A stretch of 64,000 nt of DNA from Pomphorhynchus laevis (taxonomy: Eukaryota; Acanthocephala; Palaeacanthocephala; Echinorhynchida; Pomphorhynchidae), in contig WNNJ02003004.1 of the NCBI GenBank assembly GCA_012934845.2, positions 62,001 through 126,000 of the forward strand, in the 5' to 3' direction. Positions 53,985-64,000 of this stretch are shown in pieces. The position numbers were made by a program, and so were the translations under genes. Below the pieces are notes generated by a model. That model saw only the letters and a list, made by a program, of their open reading frames with translations, had not been told where the DNA came from and searched no databases. The stretch's first letter is position 1, and each line of letters starts with the position of its first letter.

Positions 53985-55510
53985 TAGGGATTTATTTTTA
54001 CGTGGCAAATGCGTGCCGGCGCACGCTTACATGATCACAACAAATTATCTAAGTCATGTATCAAGGAGGTGGAAACGGAGTAAGTATTTGAATATGATAA
54101 AGGAGGGAGCGCGGCGGACGCCGAGATGGAGCTGATTTCAGGCGAGGAGGCGCTACGAGGAAGGATCGGATACCGTAGTTGTTAGAGTAATTAGGAACGT
54201 GGAGTAAGAGGGAATGACGGAAAAGCAGCGATAGAGAGGTGGGCCGAGTGTCGCTTAAGAAAGGGATATTGATGAATAATGGGGAGCCGACAACGATGAG
54301 ACGAAAAGTGATGAGGATAAGGTGGGGTTGGATGCGGATGTGGATGATAGGTCAGGAGAGTTTGGCAAGATATGTGGATGTGTGGTCAAAGCGACGAAGA
54401 CGTAGGCGCTCTCGAACGCGATGTTGATGATGCGCTGAAGGGGTAGGATGATGTATTTTGGAAAATTGGCGCAAAGGCTGAGGCAGTAATCGATTTTAGG
54501 GGAAGAAGCGATGAAAGAAGAGACATACAAGAACGGAAGTCGATAAGGGGACGGATACGGCGGATGTCACGGAGAATTAAGTTAGACATGTAGACCTTGC
54601 CACGGACGAAGGGTTTAAGGGAAAAGTGATCATCGAAATGAAAGCCTAAGAAAGTGAGATTGTGAACTATGTGGATGATTGATATGGCAAAAGATACAGG
54701 GGAAGATATATGTTAGGTTGACGGGGAAATATCCACATTATTTTGGATTTGTCTGGGTTTAGAACGAGATGAAGATGGGAGAGACGTTTATAGATAGAAG
54801 AAATACAATTAGAGGTAGAAATTGCGATATTGTGTATGCGATGGGCGGATGCATGAGTATATATGAGAATGTCGTCAGCGTATTTCATGAAGTTAAATGA
54901 GTAAGGTTTGATAAACAGAGAGATCACCAAGTAGAAAAGAGAAAAGCTGTGATCCTAGAACTGAACCTTGTGTGATCCCGCAGAAAATAGGGATACGAGG
55001 AGAGGATGATTAATTTGAACAGACTCGAAAAGAACGGCCGGATAGATATGAGGCAAACTATGCTACGGAGGATAAAGAAAAACCGCAATCATAACAAAGG
55101 CGATAAAAGAGGATGGAGTGGTCGACGATGTCGAAGACGGAGGAGACGTCGAGGGAGATGAGAACACTATATATAGCCTTGTCACGAGAAATGAGTAGGT
55201 CGTTGTAAACTTTCATGCTGGCGATTTCGGTGGAAGGATTAGAGCGGATAGCGGATCGTAGATGAGGGTACAGATTGGATGAAGAGAGATACACGTTGAT
55301 TTGGATTAAGATGAGTCGTTCTAAGAGCTAAGAAAGAGTGGGTAGGAGTCAAATGGGGCGATAGCTAGAAGTAGGGGAAGTGTAGAGTGATCGTTTCTTA
55401 AGGTGGAACGATAGATGACGGATATCTAGTGTAAAGGGAAGATAGAACTACCGATGGGTCAGTTAAACAAGGTGGTAAAGAACAGGGATGTCGATAAGAT
55501 ATTCCTTTTC
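53985..55510 (-). mobile_element. L2/Rex1-like LINE (subfamily C1), 5' truncated, older
   Basis: The 3' hairpin is at 54002-54030. RT pieces are LYLLPYQSSTxx, NFMKYADDILIYTHASAHR (54930-54667), MSNLILRDIRRIRPLIDFRS (54589-54386), and SIYSVLISLDVSSVFDIVDHS with YGLxx-like ends (55294-55058). It is more diverged than the 28.5 and 47.3 kb copies, with many breaks. It ends near 55510. Confidence 0.85.
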
Positions 55511-55829
55511 ATAGGCATTTATATCTCTATCATAGGCATTTATACTATATAAACCGTTGTTTTTCAAATGCTGATATCATATTTTGGCAATTAATTTTTC
55601 ATCACAATGCTATAACCTATTTTCAGATTACACAAATATGGTTTTCTTTAATATAAACCAAGTGTGCTACTTTTCAGTATTGGTAGACCTTTTTAGATGT
55701 TATATATTTAATATGTTATTAAATATATGTTATATATTTAATATATTTTATGTTATATATGTTTATTATTTATATAATGCTTAATATATAATAATGCTTA
55801 TATAATGCTTAATATATAATGCTCAATTT

Positions 55830-57000
55830 TAATATTATTGTGTTGATTTATATATTTTACTATTTTCTGCTTGATGTTATTTTTATAGTAACCTAGTTTA
55901 AAATATGCATCTATTAAATTATTTAAATGATTTTGAAGAAAGCCAATATCATATTGTTGCAATTCTTAAAATTTCATTATTTAATGTATTATATTTTATA
56001 TTATATGGTATGCATGAATGCTCATGCAAAAATATGTTTTTTTGTAAATTTAAATATGTCATCTTTACGATATAAATTAATAGTAGTATATATATTATAC
56101 AACTTTATAAAGTAGTAGTAATATAATATAAAGTATACTATATAAGTATACTTTAATATACTTTTAATATACTTTAATATAAAGTATATTATACATTAAA
56201 AATTATTTAAATAATTTTACAATGCTTAAATGCTCATGCAAAAATATGTTTCTTGTGAATTTAAATATGTCATATTTACGATATAAACTAAAAGTAGTTT
56301 TAATTTATGCTAATTTAAAATTTATTTCTAGATATTTTTTAATAAAACAAAATAAAATGTGATTAATTTTCGCTAAGAAATATCCATTACATTTCAGCTT
56401 TTATCATTTTTAGTATATATATACATTTTTAATCATTGATAAATGTATATGTAGGTTTGCTTACCTACATGATAAAAGTTACTAATAGTTTGTATTGATG
56501 TTAATTTAATGTTCATATCTAGATATATACCTTCTTTATAATTAATATTAGTTTTATTAAGAATAAGGCTTTCTGGATAAATTTGTTTACTTATTGAATA
56601 AAAATTGTTAGAGTTAAAAACATAAATATATCATCAATGTATCGAAACATATATTTCATATCTTTATATAACTTAAATTCATTAATTAATAGTATAATAT
56701 TGTATACTTGTAAATTTTATGTCGGCTCCAGTGTCTAACGGAAATGACATTATCATCGACTGCTGTCGGCTTGATCAAAATTAGAAAATTAGAAAGTAAT
56801 TTTAATCGATGTTAATTTAATGTTCATATCTAGATATATACTTTCTTTATCATTTATATTGGTTTTTATTAAGAATGAGGCTACCTGGATAAATTTGTTC
56901 GCTTATTGAATAAAAATTGTTAGAGTTAAGTATGTAATGATATTAAAACAAGTTTACTATCTATTCATAAAAATTTTCACATATATAAGTTTAAATTTAC
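55830..57000 (-). mobile_element. Penelope-like element scraps
   Basis: On the - strand near 56665-56600 the frame reads KYMFRYIDDIFMF, an RT catalytic YIDD box, followed in another frame by IYPESLILNKTN and YLDMNIKL, an order known in Penelope-like RTs. A second partial copy of the same segment lies at about 56795-56935. The piece at 55880-56060 is the reverse complement of 51010-51190. These are decayed fragments of at least two copies. Confidence 0.5.
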
Positions 57001-57028
57001 TTTTAATAATATTTTGATTTATCTTTTT

Positions 57029-57243
57029 TACTGCAAACCATCCCCGAGAATACAAGAACTTTATTTAGATATTTCGACTGTACTTAGCAGTCCTTTTCAA
57101 TTGTACGTTATTTATCTCAAACTTTTTTTTCACTTTAAAAAAAGTTTGAGATAAATAACATACAATTGAAAAGGACTGCCTAGTACAGTCGAAATATCTA
57201 AATAAAGTTATTGTATTCTCGGCGATGGTTCGCAATAAAAAAG
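57029..57243. repeat. Long hairpin (foldback) of about 100-bp arms
   Basis: The left arm contains CGAGAATACAAGAACTTTAT, TTTCGACTGTACT and GTCCTTTTCAATTGTA; the right arm is the near-perfect complement ending in TATTGTATTCTCGGCGATGG. The loop is only about 10 nt. Related pieces flank it: CAATTCTC near 57262 and its complement GAGAATTGCTTT near 57432, and CCCCGAGAATGTC near 57478. Confidence 0.8.
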
Positions 57244-59420
57244 TTACTTTTGACCCTAAAGCAATTCTCAACGATTTTGATTTATATATTTGAATTTTTT
57301 TGTTTGATTTTATCTTTATAGTACCCTAGATTAAAACATGTATCCATTATGTTCGTACAAAATTCGTACGAATAGATTAATTGTAATATTTAATATTATA
57401 ATATTTAATATATAAATATATAAAATATCATGGAGAATTGCTTTCGGGCTAAATGTTACTTTTTTATTGCGAATTATCCCCGAGAATGTCTGGGATGATT
57501 TGCAATAAAAAGTTATATATTATATATTTTACAGAATATATTTATATTTTAATATATTTACTCTTTATAATTTATCATTAGCTGCAAAGAATTTCAACCT
57601 TAAACTGAATTCAAAATCAGTTACATAATTGTAAGTCGTTTTTCCAACACTATTACATATATTTGGATACCGCAGAAAAGCGGGGATCAGACAAATGGCA
57701 TTGGCATATGGCGATTGCAGATGACAGGCCATTTTTAAATCAACTTATGTTCTAGTGATGACATTACGCAAACAAAAACGATGATGTTCGGAATTGTTTC
57801 CACGAAATTACACTTTACAAACGTGCAACTGTTTATGGAATACCTCAATTACAAAATTAATCAGTTTTCGTCGCTTTTAATTACCGATTGATCCATGATT
57901 AATCGTTAGGTTATATTAATGCTCTATATATTAGTGTTAGGTTTATTTCGATCAATTTAACAATATTTTCTATAAATAAATGTACTTTAGAGAAGCTGAG
58001 AATAAGTCGAGAATAAATTATTTAGTATCAAACTTAAAATTGAAAATTTTGATAAATGTTTTTGATGTATTAACCTATTACGCAATTAAACACATTCAAG
58101 AATGGGATACTTTCAACTATGCAGTTCTAAAAGATTAGATTAAGGACATAAAAATAATAAAATTTAATTAAATAATTACCTGTTATGTATATTCAAACTT
58201 TTGTTTTAGCTTGTTTTAGTTTGCTTCTACATTTTAGCAAACTGATGAAGCTCCAAGAGAGCCAAACGTTTTAAAATTTATATATGATTTTCTGTAAATT
58301 AATAATCTACCATTCTTTTAGTTATGTGTATCCTCTATTTGAGGGTCTAGATAACTGTGTATAATATCTACACAAATAATTTATTTATTTTATAATTATA
58401 TCTCATATAATCTTTATACGGTTGATTAATTTAATAAATCACAATTATTATATTATAAATAGACGGTAGTGTTTTTAACAAACAAGTCAGTTCTTAAGTA
58501 TTCGATCATGTACTTTAAATTGAAAACGCTCGGATGCTATTAATTGTAATTAACCTACAAATATGTTAAGATTTTACAGGATACTGAAATATGGAAGGAG
58601 ACTATATCTGATAGTTAGAGTATATTAATTTAAGTCAATTCCATAAGTCAATTATAAATTTACTTAAGCTAATTTCGTTTAAAAGTATTTTTTTCAGCAA
58701 TATATTAATTCCAAAGTAGAGTTATTTAATATGTAATTAATTTATAACACCATAGTGGATATACAACGTTACTCCATTTTTTAAATTATTAAAATAGCCA
58801 TGTCCTCATGTTAAAACGTCATTATATATAAACAGATTGTAACATTTTTTAATTATTTTAAATAAAAGATTATCTAAAATCGAATATTATTTAAAAATAT
58901 AATATTCGATTATGTTAATATATTATTATAATCAAATATAATCATATTATAAATAATCACATATAATTATATATAATCCGTTAAAATATTATAACGAATT
59001 ATAATATTTTTTTGCAGGGTAACAAGCTGAACCCTATACCTGGGTACTTTTTGTACTTTTAAAATCATAGAAATGTGGAATTTATGCATGTAAGTGAATT
59101 GTAGCTGCTCTGATATTAATGACTGATTTGAAGCTAACGTCATGTTTTTGTGAGAAATTAATTTTAAGGAAAATTAATTATTTAATATTAAATAAAATAT
59201 GTTAAATATTTTAAATTATTTATTTTAATTTTTTATGTATATATTCAATAATAGATACTATAACAAAAAATTTAAGAGCTTAAACAAACAGTCAAAAGAT
59301 ATAAATAACATACAATAACTAACTACTTACAATCAAAAAGGAAAGAGTATCGTACCAGCGCGAATTTACAAGTACCGCCGCAAGTACCAGCCAGCGCGAA
59401 CTCGAATAATTTTTTTGACC
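57244..59420. other. AT-rich stretch, nothing coding supported
   Basis: It contains parts of the hairpin family up to about 57515 and then unique-looking AT-rich DNA. An acceptor-like TATTTTTTTGCAG ends at 59017; the 14 in-phase codons after it are noted under the exon at 53503. Confidence 0.3.
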
Positions 59421-60474
59421 TCAACACAAAGTACGATTACTATCATTGTAAACAATGCTCAAAGGAAAGTCTAGAGCTTTGCCAAGGTGTTTGCGTGCTC
59501 TGTTTCAGCAGCTAAATGCAAAGGATGCGTATGTGCAAGAGAGAAGAAACAATGTATTGAATGCTTGGCTGCAAATTGCACGAAAAAGATTCATTCTCAC
59601 ACCAATAAGAGCACGGGTGAAGCCATCAAGACTTGTTCACTTATAACCCAACAGCCAAGTACACTGTCATCCCAAACGAACGTTCTGATATATGCATCTT
59701 CTGACCTGATCACACATTATAATAATCAGCTGACTTGATCACTCACTGTGATAGAACAAGATAATCTTTTGGACGATATCTAAAAAGAGTAATACAGTGG
59801 AAGCCTCACCATGTTGAATTGCCAAAATGCCTTGCGAATCATTTGTTTATATCGCTGGCTAGTTTGTACAGTTCCGCCGCTAGCGACCTGGGATCAATTT
59901 ATATAAGTCTCAAAATGGCAACTGCCAATTGGTACTTCAACGAATCTCTTCCACTGGTATTGTAGCCAGGCCTAAAACTCTTGAAAGGAGAATCATTCTA
60001 TGGCAAGATAAAAACCTAACATCTCTCATAGCTGAGGCTCGAGTTCTTCAAAAAAATCTAGCAAACAATCGATACAGTCGGCTCTCTAAAATCAAACAAT
60101 GGCCCAAAATATTTATTCAGCTATTCTCGTCAGGAATATCATCCCTAGACTTATTCGTCTAGGGATGAAAATATCATCCCTAGACGAAGAAGTAGAAGAC
60201 GTTTCGGTAAGGAGGAGGTTAAAACAACTCCATCCAACGCCTGTAAAAATTTGTGCTTGCACAATGCTAAACACTCCTATGCTCGGCATAATTGATCATC
60301 ATCTAGTACAATTCGAAGATATAAACGCTGCCGAAATAATTTGAGCAGCTAATAGATCACAAGGAGCAGCTGGTCCATTGGGTGTTGATGCACAGAGCTT
60401 TCGTTCAATGCTCAAATCCTTTGGCCGGGAATCGCTAATGTTGGCTACCAGTCTAGCGGAACTAACTGTGTCTG

Positions 60475-61965
60475 GTGTCCAATCCTATTCCGTCAGAATT
60501 TCTTGAAGCATTTACAGCCAGCAGATTATTTCCCTTTGACAAGAGTCCCGGTATCCGTACAATAGGGGTTGGTGAGATCTCAATGCGGGTAATTTGCAAA
60601 GTTATCTCTCGCCGTATTGGTGATCACCATCAAGCAGTTGCTGGATGCCAACAGCTCTGTGCGGGACAGAGATGTGGGGTTGAAGCTGCCATTTATTCTG
60701 TTGGAAGACTTTTGCAGGACAACCCTAGATATTGTGCTCTTCAACTTGACGCTAGTAATGCTTTCAACCGTGTAAACCGTCTGCTCGCGCTAGAGAATAT
60801 AAGGTTCACGGTTCCGGCGCTAACGACGATATTACGAAATATCTACGGAACAAACTCTACACTTTCAGTTGAGGATGTAGTAATATTATCTAAAGAGGGA
60901 TATACACAAGGAGTTCCTTTGGTAATGTTGGCTTTTGCAGCAGCTACTCTACCGCTTATAAAGCGCCTCAAACACACCTGTCCAGGAGTAATACACAGAT
61001 GGTATACCGATGACGGAATTTGTGTTGGAACGCCTGATGATTTGCTTGCGGTGTGGGAGGCAATATGTCAAATCGGGCCTCAATATGGGTATTTCATAAA
61101 CAAAGAAAAGTGCCAACTTCTTACTCAAAGCAGTAATCTATCCGGGGCAAGAAATCATTTCCAAAACGCTGAGATCAACATAATGACATCAGGAATGCGT
61201 GTACTTGGATCTCCCATTGGTGATATAGTCTACACTGACAAATGTGTGAAGTCGAAAGTCAAAGAATGGAAGATGCTGGTAAGCAGACTAATCGAGATTG
61301 CAAAGGAAGAAGTCCAGATAGCATATGCCGCCTTTACGCAATCATTACAATTTAAATCTGCTTTCCTCATACGTCCATGTCTAACCTCAAATGATGCCTA
61401 CGACGAACTATCACTTTACATTAAACAACATTTTATACCAGCCATTATTGGGATCGAACTAAATGTAGTAAGGCAGTCAGTTTGTTTCTTGCCTTTGAAT
61501 GAAGGTGGACTTGGCATCAATGATCCCTCCGCTAGTCCCGAATTAGATTGGGAGCATTCCAGGAGACTAAGCAAACCTTTACTAGATGGCTTTATAGGAG
61601 AAGAGCTTAGATCATCCCAAAGAGAAATAATAAATCTTATTAAGAATGAGAAGGAACAAATCAATGCCCAAATAAGACAGCAAGTACTGAACAACAGTGA
61701 CCCCATCGTCGTGCGTATTTGTCTTGCGAAAGTTAAAGGTGCATCATCGTGGCTATCTTGCAAACCTCTACGCGCGATAAACCTGAACCTAAGCCCTGTT
61801 GAATTTCGCGATGCCTTGGCAGCACGCTACGGCTGGAATCCTCCATTTGTCCCACACAAATGCCAATGCGGAGAAGAATTCAGCATTACTCATACTCTTT
61901 CCTGTCAGACTGGAGGGATGCCAACAATCAGGCATGACATCCTAAGGGACCTTGTTGCAAAATAA
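60475..61965 (+). CDS. Reverse transcriptase with CCHC knuckle of the RLE-type LINE
   Basis: A 496-codon open frame; the start is only where the open frame becomes in register (a GTG), not a true initiator. Landmarks are LFPFDKSPGIRTIGVGEISM at 18-37, CGVEAAIYSVGRLL near 67-80, LQLDASNAFNRVNRLLALEN at 89-108, EGYTQGVPLVMLAFA at 141-155 and the catalytic box WYTDDG at 176-181. Family members more often have ADD here. After the thumb, SFLPLNEGGLG-like residues (CFLPLNEGGLGIND) and KGASSWLSCKPL precede the zinc knuckle C463-x-C465-x7-H473-x3-C477, then RHDILRDL, the entry to the nuclease. The frame stops at 61963 inside that entry. Confidence 0.8.
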   Translation: MSNPIPSEFLEAFTASRLFPFDKSPGIRTIGVGEISMRVICKVISRRIGDHHQAVAGCQQLCAGQRCGVEAAIYSVGRLLQDNPRYCALQLDASNAFNRVNRLLALENIRFTVPALTTILRNIYGTNSTLSVEDVVILSKEGYTQGVPLVMLAFAAATLPLIKRLKHTCPGVIHRWYTDDGICVGTPDDLLAVWEAICQIGPQYGYFINKEKCQLLTQSSNLSGARNHFQNAEINIMTSGMRVLGSPIGDIVYTDKCVKSKVKEWKMLVSRLIEIAKEEVQIAYAAFTQSLQFKSAFLIRPCLTSNDAYDELSLYIKQHFIPAIIGIELNVVRQSVCFLPLNEGGLGINDPSASPELDWEHSRRLSKPLLDGFIGEELRSSQREIINLIKNEKEQINAQIRQQVLNNSDPIVVRICLAKVKGASSWLSCKPLRAINLNLSPVEFRDALAARYGWNPPFVPHKCQCGEEFSITHTLSCQTGGMPTIRHDILRDLVAK

Positions 61966-62420
61966 CTGTCCAATGTGTTCTCTGATGTGGCAATCGAGCC
62001 AGTACTTTAGCCATTTGATAAAAATATGATTTTTGAGAAGTCATCAACAACAATAGATCGAGATGCCAGGTTGAACGTGGAATGCCGTGGATTGTTTGAA
62101 AGTATGACGGAGCGGTCCATGTTGAACGTTTGCTCATTGAATAATCTAGCCCCGTCAAATGCTTCCAACAACAACACCACTCCTTTATAATATCACGAGA
62201 GACGAAAGCGGGCCAAGTACGAGGATAGAGTGTGCCGGTATGAAAGAGCATCATTCATACCCTTTGTCATCACAGGCAACGGCGCTATTGGACCGGCGGC
62301 AGACTTGACGATCAAAAGAATTGCGTCACTAAGTGCGGGCAGGGGATTGCACACTTGTAGTGATCTGATAAGAAAATTGCGTTCCAAAATAAGCATCGTT
62401 ATGACCAAATCTGCATAAAT
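61966..62420 (+). pseudogene. Restriction-like endonuclease end of the RLE-type LINE
   Basis: In-frame continuation after the stop reads FSDVAIEP, then after another stop DARLNVECRGLFESMTERS, LNNLAPSNASNNN, and after a further stop a basic helix with KYEDRVCRYERASFIPFVIT. The final piece is open at 62230-62418 and ends IRKLRSKISIVMTKSA. In better-kept relatives (as at 675-1154) the second acidic core is FxDVxxFNP; here it reads MLNVCSLNN, so the nuclease core is lost. Confidence 0.65.
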
Positions 62421-62850
62421 GTGCATCCGAGCTGCACGATCAACGAGGGGACATCCTACTAGCGCTGGTACCTCAACAAGCGTAGTACACTGAGTTTAAT
62501 TAATAATTAAGTGAAACTTATCACAGTCAAATTTTTGGTGTTATTGTTTATTTTTTTCGCTATAAATAAAATGCTTTAAAAAATAATAGATACTATTAAA
62601 TTAATTTTAAATATCATTAAATATTAAATTATTGTATCCTATTACATGTGAATCATTTTCACATGCCATGTTTTTTCTTAAAATATTTATTTTGATTTTT
62701 TTTGTGTAGAATTTATCAATATTATAAATAAATTTTATTTTAAAATAAAAATAAATTTTTATTTTGAAAATTATTCTTATTATGCATTTCCGTTTGCTAT
62801 GATGTATGTGCTCGTTGAAAAATGAGTATCTAAATAAATATACGCATTAT
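62421..62850. other. AT-rich stretch, nothing recognised
   Basis: It includes the last bases of the LINE 3' end and simple AT sequence. Confidence 0.3.
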
Positions 62851-63560
62851 GATATATTATTGTGCAATTGTTAATTTCAGTATCCATTGTCAAATAAAAT
62901 TTTTGTTTTGAAAAGCAGCTGTAAGGAAGCTAAGCGGTCTTTCATGAATACTTAGGTTAAAAACACAATCTGGAGTCTCTTCGAAACACTGACTCAAGCT
63001 TCGTGATTTCTGCCTTAGTAGATGAAAATGATGCCTATGTACAATATTCAATGTGTGGGCGAATCAACGCGCAATATATTAGCTTAAAACTTAATGGACA
63101 TAGTCTTGCAAAGATATGTTTGATGCAATACATGGCTTATATTTCCTTACTATAAATAAAGTCAGTATTTAAGCAAGTTCTTAATGTCCTATGCAAAATA
63201 ACTATCAAATCCCTTCATTCGGAAACATCTATCAACGTTCAGTATCATATCCTTAGCTACAATCTATTTGCCTATTTAATCAAGGTCGTCCTGAAGAAAC
63301 CGACCATACGTATCATTGATATTTAAAAAGCAAAGTTTGAGGTTATCCGCAAAAGCCAACCAAGGGTTCTGTCCTGAGTCTTAACAGCAAGTCATTAAGG
63401 TAAACAATAAAGAAAAGATGACCGAGTACAGTACCCTTCGGAACTCCACAATTTACACGTTTGAGAAAGGATAAATTGCTTTCAACTCTAACTCTAAAAA
63501 ATCTATTTCAGAGAAAATCGCCGATCCACCGTCACAGCAACGAAGAAAGTCAATAATGAG
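62850..63560 (-). mobile_element. CR1-clade LINE fragment (copy e)
   Basis: The + strand text follows copy a in order: TGTGTGGGCGAATCAACGCG (compare TATGCGGGCGAACAAGAGCG near 2848), GATGCAATACATGGCTTA, CTTAATGTCCTATGC, TTATCCGCAAAAGCCAA (complement of the FADD region) and GTACAGTACCCTTCGGAAC (complement of the VPQGT region). It is truncated on both sides, and no long frame remains. Confidence 0.75.
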
Positions 63561-64000
63561 ACAACAAGCTAATTGCAGCTACCCAAAATGATGATCTAGC
63601 TACTGTAACATGTTGAGTTAAGAGGGTGATTATATCAATTTTGCCTTGGAAATGTTGCTTACGCATCACTGAAATTGCTTTGCCATTCGAACTGTAACTT
63701 TCAGATCAATTTCTGTCAAGCCGGATTCATAAGTTTTACAATTTTGGGAGCAATCACGTTCGATACAGCAGATTTCAGCTGTATAAAGCAAACCTTTACC
63801 CCACAACTCAGAGGAAACACAATGATGTTCTGCAAATTTATGACAGTGTCTGTGACAAAGCGCTCACAGTTATTTTTCCGCACAGTCCAGAGAATAGCGG
63901 ATCCACACTCAACTAGTTGCATACGAAATTTCTATTTATGCTGAAGTGAAAGAAACATCTGAAAAAGAAGAGCTCATGTCGACCTTCACCACTTTCACTA
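63561..64000. other. Window end, unassigned
   Basis: Open frames on both strands (63675-63944 +, 63922-63716 -) overlap each other and neither has a domain I can name. GC is slightly higher than in spacer DNA, so this may be more transposon sequence. Confidence 0.3.

Larger units (their letters stand above)
59430..62420 (+). mobile_element. RLE-type non-LTR retrotransposon, nearly full length, broken
   Basis: The parts in order are: a Cys-rich N-terminal region (59450-59640, CKGCVCAREKKQCIECLAANC); a linker with KTLERRIILWQDKNLTSLIA (59950-60040); the pre-RT block GAAGPLGVDAQSFRSMLKSF (60368-60427); the reverse transcriptase (60475-61965); a CCHC knuckle; and a restriction-like endonuclease end with DARLNVECRG, then FIPFVITGNGAIGPAADLTI (62060-62400). 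At least four frameshifts or stops interrupt it (between 59640 and 59930, near 60140, at 60342, near 60463, at 61963 and 62008). The layout matches a family widespread in cnidarians and other invertebrates. The clade name (R2-group or Utopia-like) is my inference. Confidence 0.8.

Noticed and set aside
63675-63944. Frame at the window end, first taken for a gypsy-like pol piece
   Set aside because: The resemblance was too weak on either strand to name a family, so it is left unassigned.
1-64000. CRISPR array, bacterial operon, plasmid or phage
   Set aside because: No repeat-spacer pattern and no bacterial genes; spliced genes, LINEs and composition are those of an animal nucleus.
1-64000. 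Functional tRNA or rRNA genes
   Set aside because: Only partial tRNA-like boxes are visible (10003, 44190, 51720); none has complete stems. No rRNA motif is recognised.

Overview
This window is nuclear DNA from an invertebrate animal. It is AT-rich and intron-containing, and most of it is retrotransposon debris. Host genes are few: a VPS51 homologue, an RRP8 rRNA methyltransferase, a PCC1/LAGE3 KEOPS subunit, a 95-residue two-exon gene I do not recognise, one candidate small membrane protein, and one orphan first exon. The LINE mixture (CR1, an L2/Rex1-like group, an ORF1-CCHC/endonuclease LINE, and a restriction-like-endonuclease LINE of the kind common in cnidarians and other invertebrates) does not fix the phylum. 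A flatworm, cnidarian or other fast-evolving invertebrate would all fit. Nothing suggests bacteria, a plasmid or a virus genome. Layout: 0-10 kb is nested retroelement wreckage. It holds an L2-like LINE tail, a restriction-like-endonuclease LINE end, a Ty3/gypsy fossil split by a CR1 LINE, another L2-like fragment, and a Cys-rich fragment. From 10.5 to 28.3 kb lies the host gene cluster, all on the + strand: the 95-aa gene (10583-12276), VPS51 (13995-26083, with an intron of about 10 kb holding three copies of one LINE family and one L2-like copy), and RRP8 (27193-28293). From 28.5 to 34.8 kb, two L2-like LINEs of different subfamilies sit head to tail on the - strand and end in a 13-bp minisatellite. 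From 35 to 49 kb there are CR1 copies, an internally deleted L2-like copy, PCC1 at 37 kb, an (AT)n tract, a small candidate gene at 43.5 kb, LINE tails, and a plus-strand L2-like LINE whose reverse transcriptase frame is still open. From 49 to 59 kb the sequence is AT-rich with a dispersed repeat family, foldback elements, Penelope-like scraps, a tRNA-like SINE candidate and the orphan exon at 53.5 kb. The stretch 59.4-62.4 kb holds a nearly whole but broken restriction-like-endonuclease LINE, followed by a CR1 scrap. The host genes share no obvious pathway: VPS51 acts in endosome-to-Golgi tethering, RRP8 in rRNA base methylation and nucleolar silencing, and PCC1 in tRNA t6A synthesis. All recognised host exons are on the + strand, and each start codon lies 8-25 nt after an AG that could be a splice acceptor. 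That would suit spliced-leader trans-splicing but does not prove it. The points most worth following up are the restriction-like-endonuclease LINE family with a Cys-rich N-terminal domain seen at three loci, a 3'-terminal hairpin shared by two L2-like subfamilies, a LINE family whose 3' end looks like a tRNA D-arm, two internally deleted LINEs that keep both ends, a minisatellite fused to a LINE 5' end, and several foldback or short repeat families.
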